Shown: in pieces, positions 1 through 9,889 of the stretch
Layout of the letters: each line of letters begins with the position of its first letter
Numbering within the stretch: position 1 is the first letter of the stretch
From: Chloroflexota bacterium
GTDB lineage: Bacteria; Chloroflexota; Dehalococcoidia; UBA2979
Reading direction: 5' to 3'
DNA length: 58,715 nt
Assembly: GCA_009839925.1 (NCBI GenBank)
Contig: VXOS01000142.1
Span: 69,110 to 127,824 of the forward strand
The notes under the pieces: model-generated
What the model was told of the DNA's origin: nothing
Databases searched by the model: none
Seen by the model: the letters and a program-made list of their open reading frames with translations, nothing else
Translations under genes and position numbers: made by a program

Positions 1-223
1 GCGCACCGACGTGGCAACTGCGGGGAGGACCGCACGAAATCGCTGCTTCGGCGTCCGAACATGCGGGGAGTTCGCATGTCTGGGCGTGGGCGCGTGCAGG
101 GTACGGCACGTTTCCGTGGATCACCTTTGTGAGGGGATGTCGCCAATGGCCATCTCCGGGTCGGCCCCACGTAGCGCCGACGGGGCGGCCGCAGTGAGGG
201 ATGAGGCTACCGCAGGGGGACCG

Positions 224-1711
224 ATGCTCAATAGCCAGACCGCTGACGCAGGAGACGACTGGCGCCTGTTCCGGGCCGGCGCGTTTCTTGCGTCGGACCC
301 GCACGGGTCCGACGCACCTGACGAATGGGGTGACCTGGAGGAGCGTGAGGACGCCTTGGGCTTGGAGTTCGGACGCCCGTTTTTGCTCCGGCCGGATCTC
401 TCCGCTGACATCAATGTCCTGCTGTACTTCGCAAGTCCTCGCTTCCGGCTCCTGGCGCCAACCTCTCAACTCGGCTACGCCAACAACATCCGAGTGTTCC
501 TCAGCTACCTCACGTCGCAGGGCGTGGAGTGGCGCGAGGCTACCGAAGACCACCTCCTGAACTACCACTACCGGCGCCGACAGAAGCCGATCAAAGGCCA
601 GGCTGTGATCTCGGGTACAGCCTTCGCGCGAGAACTCGCGGCCCTGACTCACTTCTTCGTGTGGCAGCAGGAGAGTGGTGCCATCCAGGAGAGCCCGGTC
701 AAGCTGCGGTCGTACCGCCGGTACGATGGAACGACGGGGATGACTGCGCGGCTCCGCCCGAAGGATGTGCGCGCGTTGGACGTGAAGTGGCTGCTTCCCG
801 ACACGTACCGTGTTTGGAGGCAAGTGGGTCTGGGGGGCTACACCAGGGACGGCCTCCCGGACCGGTCCTGGCGTGGCCGGAACGATGGCCGGAACCTCGC
901 GTTTGCGGACGCGTTGTGGACGAGCGGCTTGCGACGCAAGGAAGCCGGCACGCTGCTGTTGTGCGAACTACCGGCCCCGCGAAGTGACGGCACCCTGTCT
1001 CGTGGTCGCGTCGCGGACGCCGTCGCCAAGGGTCGCGCCCGGAGCTTTTGGATCTCGCAGGCCGGTCTGCAGGCTATCGACGGGTACAGGGAGTCCACTC
1101 GGGCGCTGAGCGTTCTGAGAGCGCAGGCGGCTGGCCGCTACGACCAGATACGCGGACGGCGAATCGTCCGGCGGGTGACTGCGAGCGGGCAGCTCCGCTT
1201 GGAGGATGAAGACGGGAACATCACGACAGAGTCGCTGGATAGCCTTACCGCCGGCGACAGGCAACGGTTGTTCATCGAAGGCGCCCGCGGGTTTGAGCCC
1301 GCAATGCTCTGGCTCTCGGAGTCGGGAATGCCGCTGCGCTTCAACACCTGGAAGATGGTGTTCCACGACGCGAACCGGCGGTGCGAAGCGCTGGGCGTGG
1401 GCATACGATGCTACCCACACATGCTCCGGCACTCCTTCGCGCTGCGTTGATGGGCGATCAGCGCTGAGCAGCTCGGTGCCAGGGAGAACGACAGGCTCGA
1501 TGACTACGTGGGTCGCGCCGACCCCTGGGTGAGGGTTCAGACTCTCCTCGGGCATCGCAGCCCCCAGACGACCCGAGACACTTACCTCGAACCCGCACGC
1601 GAGGTCGACATCGAGCTCATGCTCGCGGGCGACGACGGCATCGGTTCGCGCGATGAAATCTTGGGACTTGTCGCAGATAGGTCACCAAGAGTGCAGGGGT
1701 GGCCGTCCTGA
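224..1711 (+). pseudogene. Tyrosine recombinase, Tn554 TnpA-like (first of trio), interrupted by in-frame TGA at 1448-1450
   Basis: Frame-2 ORF 11..1450 ends HMLRHSFALR*. The same frame continues WAISAEQL...VQTLLGHRSPQTTRDTYLEP to 1711. HxxR lies before the stop; LGH and the Tyr lie after it. Confidence 0.8.
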
Positions 1712-3567
1712 TGTCACCCGGCCGGAATCGCCGCATCTCCTTCCCCGAGCCCGACGATGAGCGTCCCCCAATCCTCAGCGCCGATGGTCTGGTCCTCGGT
1801 CCGCTGATCGAAGAAGACGGGACGGACATGGGCACGTACGACTTCAGGGTCTTGCTGCCGGACTGCCCGCGAGGCCTTGTGGTGCCGCTCGTGGCCGGGC
1901 TCGCCAGGGGTGCGGGTCCCGGGGGGCGATGGCGGAGGCGGGCTTCGGTTCGTCAGGTTGCCGGCGTCTTGCGCACGTTCGTGCGGGAAATCGCAAGGCT
2001 GTACCCCCAGTTGGATTCGATTGAGCGGCTCAGCCCCGAGATGTATCGGACTTGGTTCTGGGAAGTGCGGTCTCGTGTGACGTGGCCGGGCCTCATCGTC
2101 ATCGTGCGTGGGCTCCTCGAGGAGACCGACGGCGTGCCACGAGAGACGCTGCAGGCAGTACGAACGCTGCGGGCGAGCAAGCCGAACCATGGAGCGTCGA
2201 AGCGCTATACCCGGTCCGAGTTCCGGCGCATCCGGTCCGCCCTTCGTAGGAGCGCCTTCGCTGGCCACGCCCGCGTCGAATCGAACGCCGCACACCTGGC
2301 CCTCTATCTGGCCGGGGAGGAACCGGATGACGCGCCGCGATGGCAGCTCATGGACGAGGTCTTCAGTAAGGGCGAGTTCCTAGCTCACCTCGCGCGCACC
2401 GGCAGGCTACCCGACGCGTATTTGGGTGCCGAGCATGTGGAGCAAATACCTGTGCGTGAGTCGTTGGGATGCGTCGCCGGTGGGGTCGATGCGCGAGCGG
2501 CACTCTTCCCGACCGCGTCCGAGGCGTTCGCCCTGGCTGCTCTCATCGCCTGCGAACGCGGGTGGAATCACGCTTCCATCATGGCTCTCGACCTCGACGC
2601 TGTGGAACGTGTCGTCGGCGTGGCGGGTCGAGGCGCAACTTACCGCATCGAACTGGACAAGCCTCGGCGGGGTTCCGGTCGCCGGTTTGGAGCGCAGATC
2701 CTCACTAGGAGGCAGGCTCGGCTCTGGGAGCTGGCCGTCGCCTTCACGCAGCCCGCGCGGGATACGCTCGCCGAGCTCGGCCACCCAACGACTCAGCTGC
2801 TGGTTGCAATCAGCCAAGCCGCCGGCACGACCGGGCCGGGAGGCGTGTTCATCACCGACTGGCTGACCCAGTCTCCGGGCTCATTGGCTTGGCACCGGAA
2901 GGTCGAGCTGGCGGCCGACGACGGTACCCCCTTGAGAGTCACGTTCCTGCGTCTTCGCAAGACGTGGTTCGGGATGCATCGGCGGCCCAACCAGAACACC
3001 GGTGAAGTCCTTGAGCAGTCGTACCTCCGGAACGACCCGGAGGTCGTCGAGCTAGCACTGCAGGAAGCCGAGCACGGGCTGACCGACTGGGTGGAGGGCG
3101 CGAAGGAAGGCATGGTACAGCGGATCGGCACCGACGATCTCGCGGCTGCCCGCGATGGCGTGAGGGACGTACCCGGCATCAGCCAGGAACAGGCAGGGGA
3201 CATCTTGAGTGGGCGTCTCGAGACACCGGGTTGTGTTGCATGTCTCGACATCCATCACAGCCCCCACCCGGCAGACGATGGCGGCGACTGTACGGTCTCA
3301 CCGCTGATCTGCCTGGCGTGCCCTAACGCGGTGTCGACTCCCGCGCATCTCCCAAAACAGCTGGCCCTGGCTGAGGTTCTCAAGAACGCCGCCGCCGCCC
3401 TCTTCCGCACGCCGAGGGAAGGGCAGTATGACCTGCACCTCCTTCGACTCCGAAGTCTCATTGCGCGAGCAACGCCGGCCGAAATCGAGGAGGCGCGTTC
3501 CGCCATAACGGCCGAGGACATCGACAACGCCGAAAGGCTGCTGAGAAGGGAGTTCGACGTATGGTAG
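1699..3567 (+). CDS. Tyrosine recombinase/integrase-like protein, middle gene of trio (TnpB-like, C-terminal Cys cluster)
   Basis: 622 aa; LRLRKTWFGMHRRPNQNTGEVLEQSYLRNDP plus GCVACLDIHHSPH...CLACPNAVSTPAHLPK; overlaps both neighbouring ORFs. Confidence 0.75.
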   Translation: MAVLMSPGRNRRISFPEPDDERPPILSADGLVLGPLIEEDGTDMGTYDFRVLLPDCPRGLVVPLVAGLARGAGPGGRWRRRASVRQVAGVLRTFVREIARLYPQLDSIERLSPEMYRTWFWEVRSRVTWPGLIVIVRGLLEETDGVPRETLQAVRTLRASKPNHGASKRYTRSEFRRIRSALRRSAFAGHARVESNAAHLALYLAGEEPDDAPRWQLMDEVFSKGEFLAHLARTGRLPDAYLGAEHVEQIPVRESLGCVAGGVDARAALFPTASEAFALAALIACERGWNHASIMALDLDAVERVVGVAGRGATYRIELDKPRRGSGRRFGAQILTRRQARLWELAVAFTQPARDTLAELGHPTTQLLVAISQAAGTTGPGGVFITDWLTQSPGSLAWHRKVELAADDGTPLRVTFLRLRKTWFGMHRRPNQNTGEVLEQSYLRNDPEVVELALQEAEHGLTDWVEGAKEGMVQRIGTDDLAAARDGVRDVPGISQEQAGDILSGRLETPGCVACLDIHHSPHPADDGGDCTVSPLICLACPNAVSTPAHLPKQLALAEVLKNAAAALFRTPREGQYDLHLLRLRSLIARATPAEIEEARSAITAEDIDNAERLLRREFDVW

Positions 3568-5666
3568 CGCGCGAAGCTCACATGCACGGCGACGGGGAGT
3601 ACGACGCGCCCGTCGAGTTCGGCCCGGATCTGCCTGTACTGGACGGCGCCCGTGCCGCGACCTGGCCCTACGACGAACCGCCACCCCGGATGGGTGACAG
3701 TGAGTGGCCGCTTCCCGGGACCGACCCCGACGGGGCAGGCATGCAGCACACCATAGTGTGGAAGGGCGTGCCCGATGATTTCCTCGAGGGCCTGAAGCTG
3801 GTCGTCCGGTCGCTCCTGAATAACCGAACCCCGCTCGGCGTCTTGGAGCGCAGTAGCTGGGCGCGCTCCCGCCTCAGCGACGGTTCGGTAGCGGCCGCCG
3901 TCGCCGACCTGAAGTACTTCGCTCGCTGGGCCCACGAGCGCGGCATCAGCGACCTTCGAGACGTCGACGGACCTACGCTCTGGGCATACGTCACTCACCT
4001 GAAGAGCCTCGGTGTGTCGCGGAGGATGGGCTACAACCGCGGCTGGGCGTTGACGCGGCTCTGGCTCCACAGCAGGTACTTGCCAACTCGCCACCGGCTC
4101 CGCCAGCCACGGTGGGAGATTCCCGGGCAGCCGAGTCTCACGGAGTTCTTCGGGCCCCCGGAGAAGTACGTGGAGAACACAACCGAACCAATCGACCCGG
4201 ACACGTGGGATGTCATGTGGTCCTGGGCCGAGTGGTTCATCAGGGAGCCCGGGCCCGACATCGTGAGAGCCAAGGAAGCGCGTGACGCAATGAGAGCGGG
4301 TCTGCGCAAGAAGGTCGAGCCCGGCGATGAAGCGCGATTCAAGGAGTGGCTGGCCGCGCGCGAGCGGATTGGTGAGCCCTTGCCGGGGTGGCGCTACCAC
4401 GGCCGTTTGGGCGTCGGCCGCGAGTACATTGCCCTTCAGGCCAACGTTGGTCTCGGCGCGGTTCGCCGCTTTGAAGCCGTACCGGTGGAACGCAGCGCCC
4501 CCCTCGACTGCCGTATCGAAGGGCGTCTTCAGGGTCGGCCATGGACCAACTTTATCGACTACTACGAGATCGACGCCCTTGTGGAGCATCTCGCGACGGC
4601 AGGCACCATCATCATCGCCGCCTTGACCGGAATGCGGGGCCTGGAGCTGCGCTCGCTGGAGCGAGGCTGCTGCCGACGCGTGGATCGCGGTTCCGGAAGG
4701 CCGCCGGGCTACGAGGTGAGAGGCAAGACATTCAAGACAACGGACTCGGACGGAAACGCCGTCCGCGGTGGTCAAATGCGCGATGCCCCGTGGCCGGGGA
4801 TCCCCCCGGTACCGCAGGCCGTTCAGATCCTAGAGTGCATGCACGACGATGCTCTCCTGCTCCCGAGCTACATCTTCGGGAGCAAGCCTGGGCGGGCGGT
4901 GTCGGGACAGCAGTTGAACACATGCATCCAGAGGTTCATGGCGTGGTGCAGTACCACCGCGCGGCAGGCGGGCCTGAACGGGGCGGCCATCCCTGAAGAC
5001 CCGGCTGGGCGCATCACCGTGCGGCGGTTCCGGCGCACGATGGCTCGAGTGGTCCAACTCCGACCGCTCGGGCGAATCGCCAACGGTGTCATGCTGGGCC
5101 ACGCGTCGCTCCGCACCACGGACGGGTACGGCTCGCTCGTGTTCAGTGAGCAGCGTGACACGTATCGGCAAGAGGAGTCACTAGCCATCGCTGCGCGGCT
5201 GCTATCGCTTGCCGAGCGTCTCGACGCAGGGGAGGGCGTGAGCGGGCCCGCTGCGTCGGACCTGCTCTCAGTGGTGACCGAGTTCGCCGGCAAGCACCTT
5301 ACGCCCCGCCAAGACGAGGCGGTGCGCGAGAATCCTGACAGCGCTCTCTATGAGAACGACCATCTGTACCTCATGTGTGTATACCGGGCAGATCGGGCGC
5401 TCTGCCACCCAGATCGGGCCGGCTCACCGAATAGCAACCAAAGCCCGGACCTCACCAACTGCCAGGTGAGTTGCCCGAACGTGGCCTACACCGACCGCAA
5501 CATTGTCGATATGGAGGAAGCGGCGCGTCAGCTACGCGCGGTCGCGGCGTCTCCGGAGGCCCCACTGTTTCTCGTGGTCCGCTCGGCGCAGCGCGCCGAG
5601 CGCATGGAAGAGATCATCGCCAAGCACCGCGAGACGCGCATCGTCAACCCGAGGGATGTGACTTGA
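3561..5666 (+). CDS. Tyrosine recombinase/integrase, third gene of trio
   Basis: 701 aa; LTGMRGLELRSLERGC, VRRFRRTMARVV, VMLGHASLRTTDGYGS; Cys-rich tail CVYRADRALCH...CQVSCPNVAYTDRN. Confidence 0.8.
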   Translation: MVAREAHMHGDGEYDAPVEFGPDLPVLDGARAATWPYDEPPPRMGDSEWPLPGTDPDGAGMQHTIVWKGVPDDFLEGLKLVVRSLLNNRTPLGVLERSSWARSRLSDGSVAAAVADLKYFARWAHERGISDLRDVDGPTLWAYVTHLKSLGVSRRMGYNRGWALTRLWLHSRYLPTRHRLRQPRWEIPGQPSLTEFFGPPEKYVENTTEPIDPDTWDVMWSWAEWFIREPGPDIVRAKEARDAMRAGLRKKVEPGDEARFKEWLAARERIGEPLPGWRYHGRLGVGREYIALQANVGLGAVRRFEAVPVERSAPLDCRIEGRLQGRPWTNFIDYYEIDALVEHLATAGTIIIAALTGMRGLELRSLERGCCRRVDRGSGRPPGYEVRGKTFKTTDSDGNAVRGGQMRDAPWPGIPPVPQAVQILECMHDDALLLPSYIFGSKPGRAVSGQQLNTCIQRFMAWCSTTARQAGLNGAAIPEDPAGRITVRRFRRTMARVVQLRPLGRIANGVMLGHASLRTTDGYGSLVFSEQRDTYRQEESLAIAARLLSLAERLDAGEGVSGPAASDLLSVVTEFAGKHLTPRQDEAVRENPDSALYENDHLYLMCVYRADRALCHPDRAGSPNSNQSPDLTNCQVSCPNVAYTDRNIVDMEEAARQLRAVAASPEAPLFLVVRSAQRAERMEEIIAKHRETRIVNPRDVT

Positions 5667-5748
5667 TGCCCCTGACTATAGGACCGCAACGGTCACGGGC
5701 CGGGCGCTGCCGAGCGCCGAATGTGTTGGCGACAGGGATGGGTGCTCG

Positions 5749-6231
5749 ATGAGCAAGGCGAATCAGGTCGAAGCCGCGATCCGCGCCGCTATGGACAGAC
5801 TCCTGAAGGGCGAGCCGATTCGTTCGGATGGGAGCCTGACAGCAGTAGCTCTCGCTGCAGAGTCCGGCGTGTCACGATGGAAGCTCTACGACGAGTACCG
5901 GTATCTGCTCGATGAGTTCGGCACCAGGGCCGCGCTCCAGGACAACACGCCTCGGGCCCTCCGAGACTTGCAGGAGAAGCACGCGCAGCTCAAGGAGCGG
6001 CACATCAGGACCCGCAACAAGCTGGCTCAATCCGCCGCAGATGTGAAGCGCCTGAGCTGTGTCGTCAACGTGCTGGCGTTGGAGAACGCGAAGTGCAAGG
6101 AGAACCACGGCGACCGCCGCGACTCCGACAATCGCCCCGATCGAGGCGGCGGCCCCGATTGGGACGACGGCCCCGATTCCAATGTGACCCCAATCAGCCG
6201 CGCGAAGGGTTTCAGCCACGACACGAACTGA
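5749..6231 (+). CDS. Small TnpC/DUF6262-like accessory protein
   Basis: 160 aa with HTH-like N-terminus (LTAVALAAESGVSRWKLYDEY) and coiled-coil-like region, directly downstream of the recombinase trio. Confidence 0.6.
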   Translation: MSKANQVEAAIRAAMDRLLKGEPIRSDGSLTAVALAAESGVSRWKLYDEYRYLLDEFGTRAALQDNTPRALRDLQEKHAQLKERHIRTRNKLAQSAADVKRLSCVVNVLALENAKCKENHGDRRDSDNRPDRGGGPDWDDGPDSNVTPISRAKGFSHDTN

Positions 6232-6320
6232 ACAGGTTCCTGCGCGGGCGCCGGCAGGGTGTCGACGTCGTCCGGCAGGGCCCCGTATCGAGATGCGGCC
6301 TTAGGCGACAGCGCCCGAAC

Positions 6321-6342
6321 AGGAGGGCAACATCCCCCTCCT
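6321..6342 (+). terminator. Hairpin AGGAGGG-N8-CCCTCCT between the tnpC-like gene and the dcd fragment
   Basis: Perfect 7-bp inverted repeat (6321-6327 / 6336-6342); no clear U-tract. Confidence 0.4.
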
Positions 6343-6389
6343 GAAGCCCCTCAGTACGCCGACAAAACCCGCTTCGACACGCCGACCCT

Positions 6390-6668
6390 GAATACAACGC
6401 CGGCTTTTGCGACCCCGGCTTCGGCTACGGCGCGGACCTGCGCGGGACGCAGGCGGTCCTCGAGGTGCGTGCGCACGACGTGCCGTTCATGCTCGAGGAC
6501 GGCCAGCCGATCGCCCGGCTCGCCTTCGAGCGAATGGCGGAGCCGCCGGGCGTGCTCTACGGCAGCAGCGAGCTGGGCTCGCACTTCCAGCGCCAGGGCG
6601 TGAAGCTCAGCCGCCAGTTCAAGGCCCCCGAAGCGAGCATCCGCTTCCAGATGACCAGCGGCCGCTGA
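6390..6668 (+). pseudogene. dcd: 3' fragment of dCTP deaminase (long Dcd-type), 5'-truncated
   Basis: Frame reads YNAGFCDPGFGYGADLRGTQAVLEVRAHDVPFMLEDGQPIARLAFERMAEPPGVLYGSSELGSHFQRQGVKLSRQFK; no start codon or N-terminal part; stop upstream in frame at 6342-6344. Confidence 0.7.
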
Positions 6669-6859
6669 GGCGCCCGCGCGGCCGCAGCGGACACGACAGC
6701 CCTCGCAGCCCGTATCCTTGTCGGACGGCGGTCGGCCCTCGCCGAGGGCGGGCCGCGACCCCGGAGGAGGACCGGATCCCGAGGAAGCGCACTCGCAACG
6801 GTCGCAACGGCGGAGCCGACGGCACGGGCAGGAACGGACGCGGGCACGCGACCGCGCCG

Positions 6860-8041
6860 GTGCAGGAGCGCGCCTTCCTCGTCGGCCTCGACTACCAGCG
6901 CAAGCCGCTCATGCCGCCTCGCGAGTCGCTGCGCGAGCTGGCGCGGCTCGCCCGCACGGCGGGCGCGACCGTCGTCGGGCAGGCGCTGCAACGGCGGCCT
7001 CGCCCCGACCCCGCGACCTGGATCGGCGCCGGCAAGCTCGAGGAGATCCAGGCGGCACGGGAGACCACGGGCTACTCGCTCGTGATCTTCGACGAGCAGC
7101 TCTCGCCCGCGCAGCAACTCCGGCTGGAGTCGGCGCTCGGCGTCAAGGTGCTGGACCGCAGCGCGTTGATCCTCGACATCTTCGCCAGCCGCGCCCGCAC
7201 CCGCGAGGCGGCGCTGCAGGTGGAGCTGGCGCAGCACGAGTACCTGCTGCCGCGCCTGCGCGGGCAGTGGCGGCACCTCGAACGCACCGAGGGCGCGATC
7301 GGGGCGCGCGGACCGGGCGAGACGCAGCTGGAGACCGACCGCCGCCTGGTCGGCGCCCGGATCAGCCACCTCAAGCGCTCGATCAAGGGCGTGCGCAAGC
7401 AGCGGGCACTGCACCGCCGCCGCCGCGAGCGCGACGGCATCCCGGTGGTCGCGCTCGTCGGCTACACCAACGCCGGCAAGTCCTCGCTGCTGCAGGCGCT
7501 CGCGGGTAGCGAGGCGCTCACCGCCGACGCGCCTTTCGCGACGCTCGATCCGCTGACCCGCCGCGTCGGCGCGCCCGGCGGCCACGCCTTCCTGCTGACC
7601 GACACCGTCGGCTTCATCCAGAAGCTGCCGACGCAGCTGATCTCGGCCTTCCGCGCCACCCTCGAGGAGCTTGAGTCCGCCGACATGCTGCTGCACGTCG
7701 TCGACGCCAGCTCACCCGCCGCGGCGGCGCAGGGCGAGACGGTGCTGGAGACGCTCGCCGACCTCGACCTGACGGGACGGCCGGTGTTCACAGTGCTCAA
7801 CAAGGCCGACGAGCTGGAGCTGCCGGACGGGTCGCTGCCGGCCGCGGAGTCCGACCTCGCACGTCTCGACGGCGAGAATCCGGCGCACGAGTCCGCGCTG
7901 GCGCACCCGGACCTCCCGCACATCGGGACGCTCGTCGTCTCCGCGCTGCACGGCTGGGGCATCGATGCGCTGCGCGAGCGGCTCGCGCTCGATCTCTTCG
8001 GCGAGCGTCCGCCCGCGCCGGCGCTCGCGGCGTCGCGCTGA
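6860..8041 (+). CDS. hflX: GTPase HflX
   Basis: ERAFLVGLDY..., WIGAGKLEEI, P-loop GYTNAGKSSLLQAL, DTVGFIQKLP, NKADELEL. GTG start at 6860 chosen; N-terminus uncertain. Confidence 0.92.
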   Translation: MQERAFLVGLDYQRKPLMPPRESLRELARLARTAGATVVGQALQRRPRPDPATWIGAGKLEEIQAARETTGYSLVIFDEQLSPAQQLRLESALGVKVLDRSALILDIFASRARTREAALQVELAQHEYLLPRLRGQWRHLERTEGAIGARGPGETQLETDRRLVGARISHLKRSIKGVRKQRALHRRRRERDGIPVVALVGYTNAGKSSLLQALAGSEALTADAPFATLDPLTRRVGAPGGHAFLLTDTVGFIQKLPTQLISAFRATLEELESADMLLHVVDASSPAAAAQGETVLETLADLDLTGRPVFTVLNKADELELPDGSLPAAESDLARLDGENPAHESALAHPDLPHIGTLVVSALHGWGIDALRERLALDLFGERPPAPALAASR

Positions 8042-8132
8042 TCGAGGGATTCAGGAACCCCAGCCGCCCTGACCGCGTTATCCTCACAGGGGCCGTTCGC
8101 GCAGCGAGCGGCTCTTGGGCGACAGGAGCACG

Positions 8133-8657
8133 ATGGGCGACACAGCCACACCGCCGGAGGCGCGCGATCCCCGGCGGCACGACGGTCGCGAGACCTTCGG
8201 ACGCTACCTCGACGACTTCGTGGCGGGCGACGAGTTCGTCCACTGGCCGGGCCGCACCATCACCGAGTACGACGACACGCTCTTCGCCGCGCTGACGATG
8301 AACCAGCACCCGGTCCATAGCGACGCGGCGTATGCCGAGGGCACGCAGCACGGGCAGCGCCTCGTCGTCGGGACGCTCGTCTTCAGCCTCGTCGTCGGCA
8401 TGACGGTGCGCGACATCTCGGGTCGCGCGATCGCCAACCTGCAGTACGACGCGGTCCGCCATCTCGCCCCGGCGTTCCACGGCGACACGATCTACGCACG
8501 GTCGACCGTGCTGGGCGTGCGGCGCAGCGAGCGCCGCCCCGACCGCGGCGTCCTCGAGGTGGAGACGATCGCCGAGAACCAGCGTGGCGAGCCGGTGCTG
8601 TCGTTCCGGCGCTCGGTGCTGCTGCCGTGCCGTCCTGCGGACGGGGGCGCGGCGTGA
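8133..8657 (+). CDS. MaoC-like dehydratase (mesaconyl-CoA hydratase-like)
   Basis: FGRYLDDFVAGDEFVHWPGRTITEYDDTLFAALTMNQHPVHSD...VVGTLVFSLVVGMTVRDISG. Confidence 0.8.
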   Translation: MGDTATPPEARDPRRHDGRETFGRYLDDFVAGDEFVHWPGRTITEYDDTLFAALTMNQHPVHSDAAYAEGTQHGQRLVVGTLVFSLVVGMTVRDISGRAIANLQYDAVRHLAPAFHGDTIYARSTVLGVRRSERRPDRGVLEVETIAENQRGEPVLSFRRSVLLPCRPADGGAA

Positions 8658-9889
8658 GCGCGGAGGGGACGCGGGTGCGGCCGCTCGAGGGGTTGCGCGT
8701 GATCGCGGTCGACCAGTACGGGGCCGGCCCGTTCGCGACGCTGCACCTCGCCGACCTCGGCGCGGACGTGATCAAGATCGAGGATCCGGCGGCCGGCGGC
8801 GACATGGGCCGCTACGTTCCGCCCTACGCCGAGGAGCAGGACAGCCTCTTCTTCCAGGCGCTCAACCGCGGCAAGCGCAGCCTCGCGCTCGACCTGCGCT
8901 CACCCGAGGGCGCCGCCGTCCTCGGCGACCTCGTCGAGGTCTCGGACGCGCTGTTCTGCAACCTGCGGGGCGACGGCCCGGCGCGGCTCGGGCTGACCTA
9001 CGAGCAGCTGCGGCATCGCAACCCGCGCATCGTCTGCTGCTGGCTGAGCGGCTACGGGGCAAGCGGGTCGCGCGCCAGCGAGCCGGCGTTCGACTACCTG
9101 ATCCAGGCGGAGCTCGGCTACATGGCGATCACCGGCGAGCCCGGCGGCCCGCCGACCCGCTCCGGCGTATCCGTCGTCGACTGGTCGGCGGGCTACGCGG
9201 CCGCCTTCGCGCTGCTGGCCGGCGTACAGCAGGCGCAGCGCAGCGGCCGAGGATCGGACATCGACCTCTCGCTTTATGAGATCGGGCTTGGGATGCTCAA
9301 CTACGTGGCCTCGTGGCATCTCACGCGCGGCTACCAGCCGGAGCGGCTGCCGGGCTCGGCGCATCCCAGCCTGGTGCCCTCGCAAGTCTTCGCGACTGCG
9401 GACGGGCACATCTTCGTGATGTGCAACAAGGAGTCCTTCTACGGCGCGCTCTGCGAGGCGATCGCACGCCCGGACCTCGCTGCGGACCCACGCTTCGCGA
9501 ATGCCGCGGCCCGCCTCGAGCATCGCGAGACGCTCGTCGCGCTCCTCGCCGAGGTGTTCGCGCAGCGACCGACGGCGGACTGGATGGAGGCGCTGCTCGG
9601 GATCGTACCGGTCGCCGTGCCTCGGGGAGTCCCGGAGGCGCTCGCCGACGAGTTCCTGCGCGAGCGCGGCGACATCGTCGAGGTCGAGCACGAGCGCTTC
9701 GGTCCCTTGCAGCAGATCGCGACCCCGTTCCGCTTCGTTGGCGACGAGCCGGACTACCGGGCCGCCTCGGCGCTGGGCGAGGACAGCGAGGACGTGCTGT
9801 CCTCCGTACTCGGCTACGACGCGGAGCGGATCGCCGCGCTGCGCGAGGCAGGCGCCGTCGCGGGTCCCGAACGGACGCCCGCCCGATGA
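8654..9889 (+). CDS. CaiB/BaiF family (class III) CoA-transferase
   Basis: LEGLRVIAVDQYGAGPFATLHLADLGADVIKIEDPAAGGDMGRY; GTGA overlap with upstream stop. Confidence 0.9.
   Translation: MSAEGTRVRPLEGLRVIAVDQYGAGPFATLHLADLGADVIKIEDPAAGGDMGRYVPPYAEEQDSLFFQALNRGKRSLALDLRSPEGAAVLGDLVEVSDALFCNLRGDGPARLGLTYEQLRHRNPRIVCCWLSGYGASGSRASEPAFDYLIQAELGYMAITGEPGGPPTRSGVSVVDWSAGYAAAFALLAGVQQAQRSGRGSDIDLSLYEIGLGMLNYVASWHLTRGYQPERLPGSAHPSLVPSQVFATADGHIFVMCNKESFYGALCEAIARPDLAADPRFANAAARLEHRETLVALLAEVFAQRPTADWMEALLGIVPVAVPRGVPEALADEFLRERGDIVEVEHERFGPLQQIATPFRFVGDEPDYRAASALGEDSEDVLSSVLGYDAERIAALREAGAVAGPERTPAR

Noticed and set aside
1448-1450. Selenocysteine at the in-frame TGA
   Set aside because: No convincing SECIS-like hairpin was seen just downstream and there is no precedent in this family; nonsense mutation or error is simpler.
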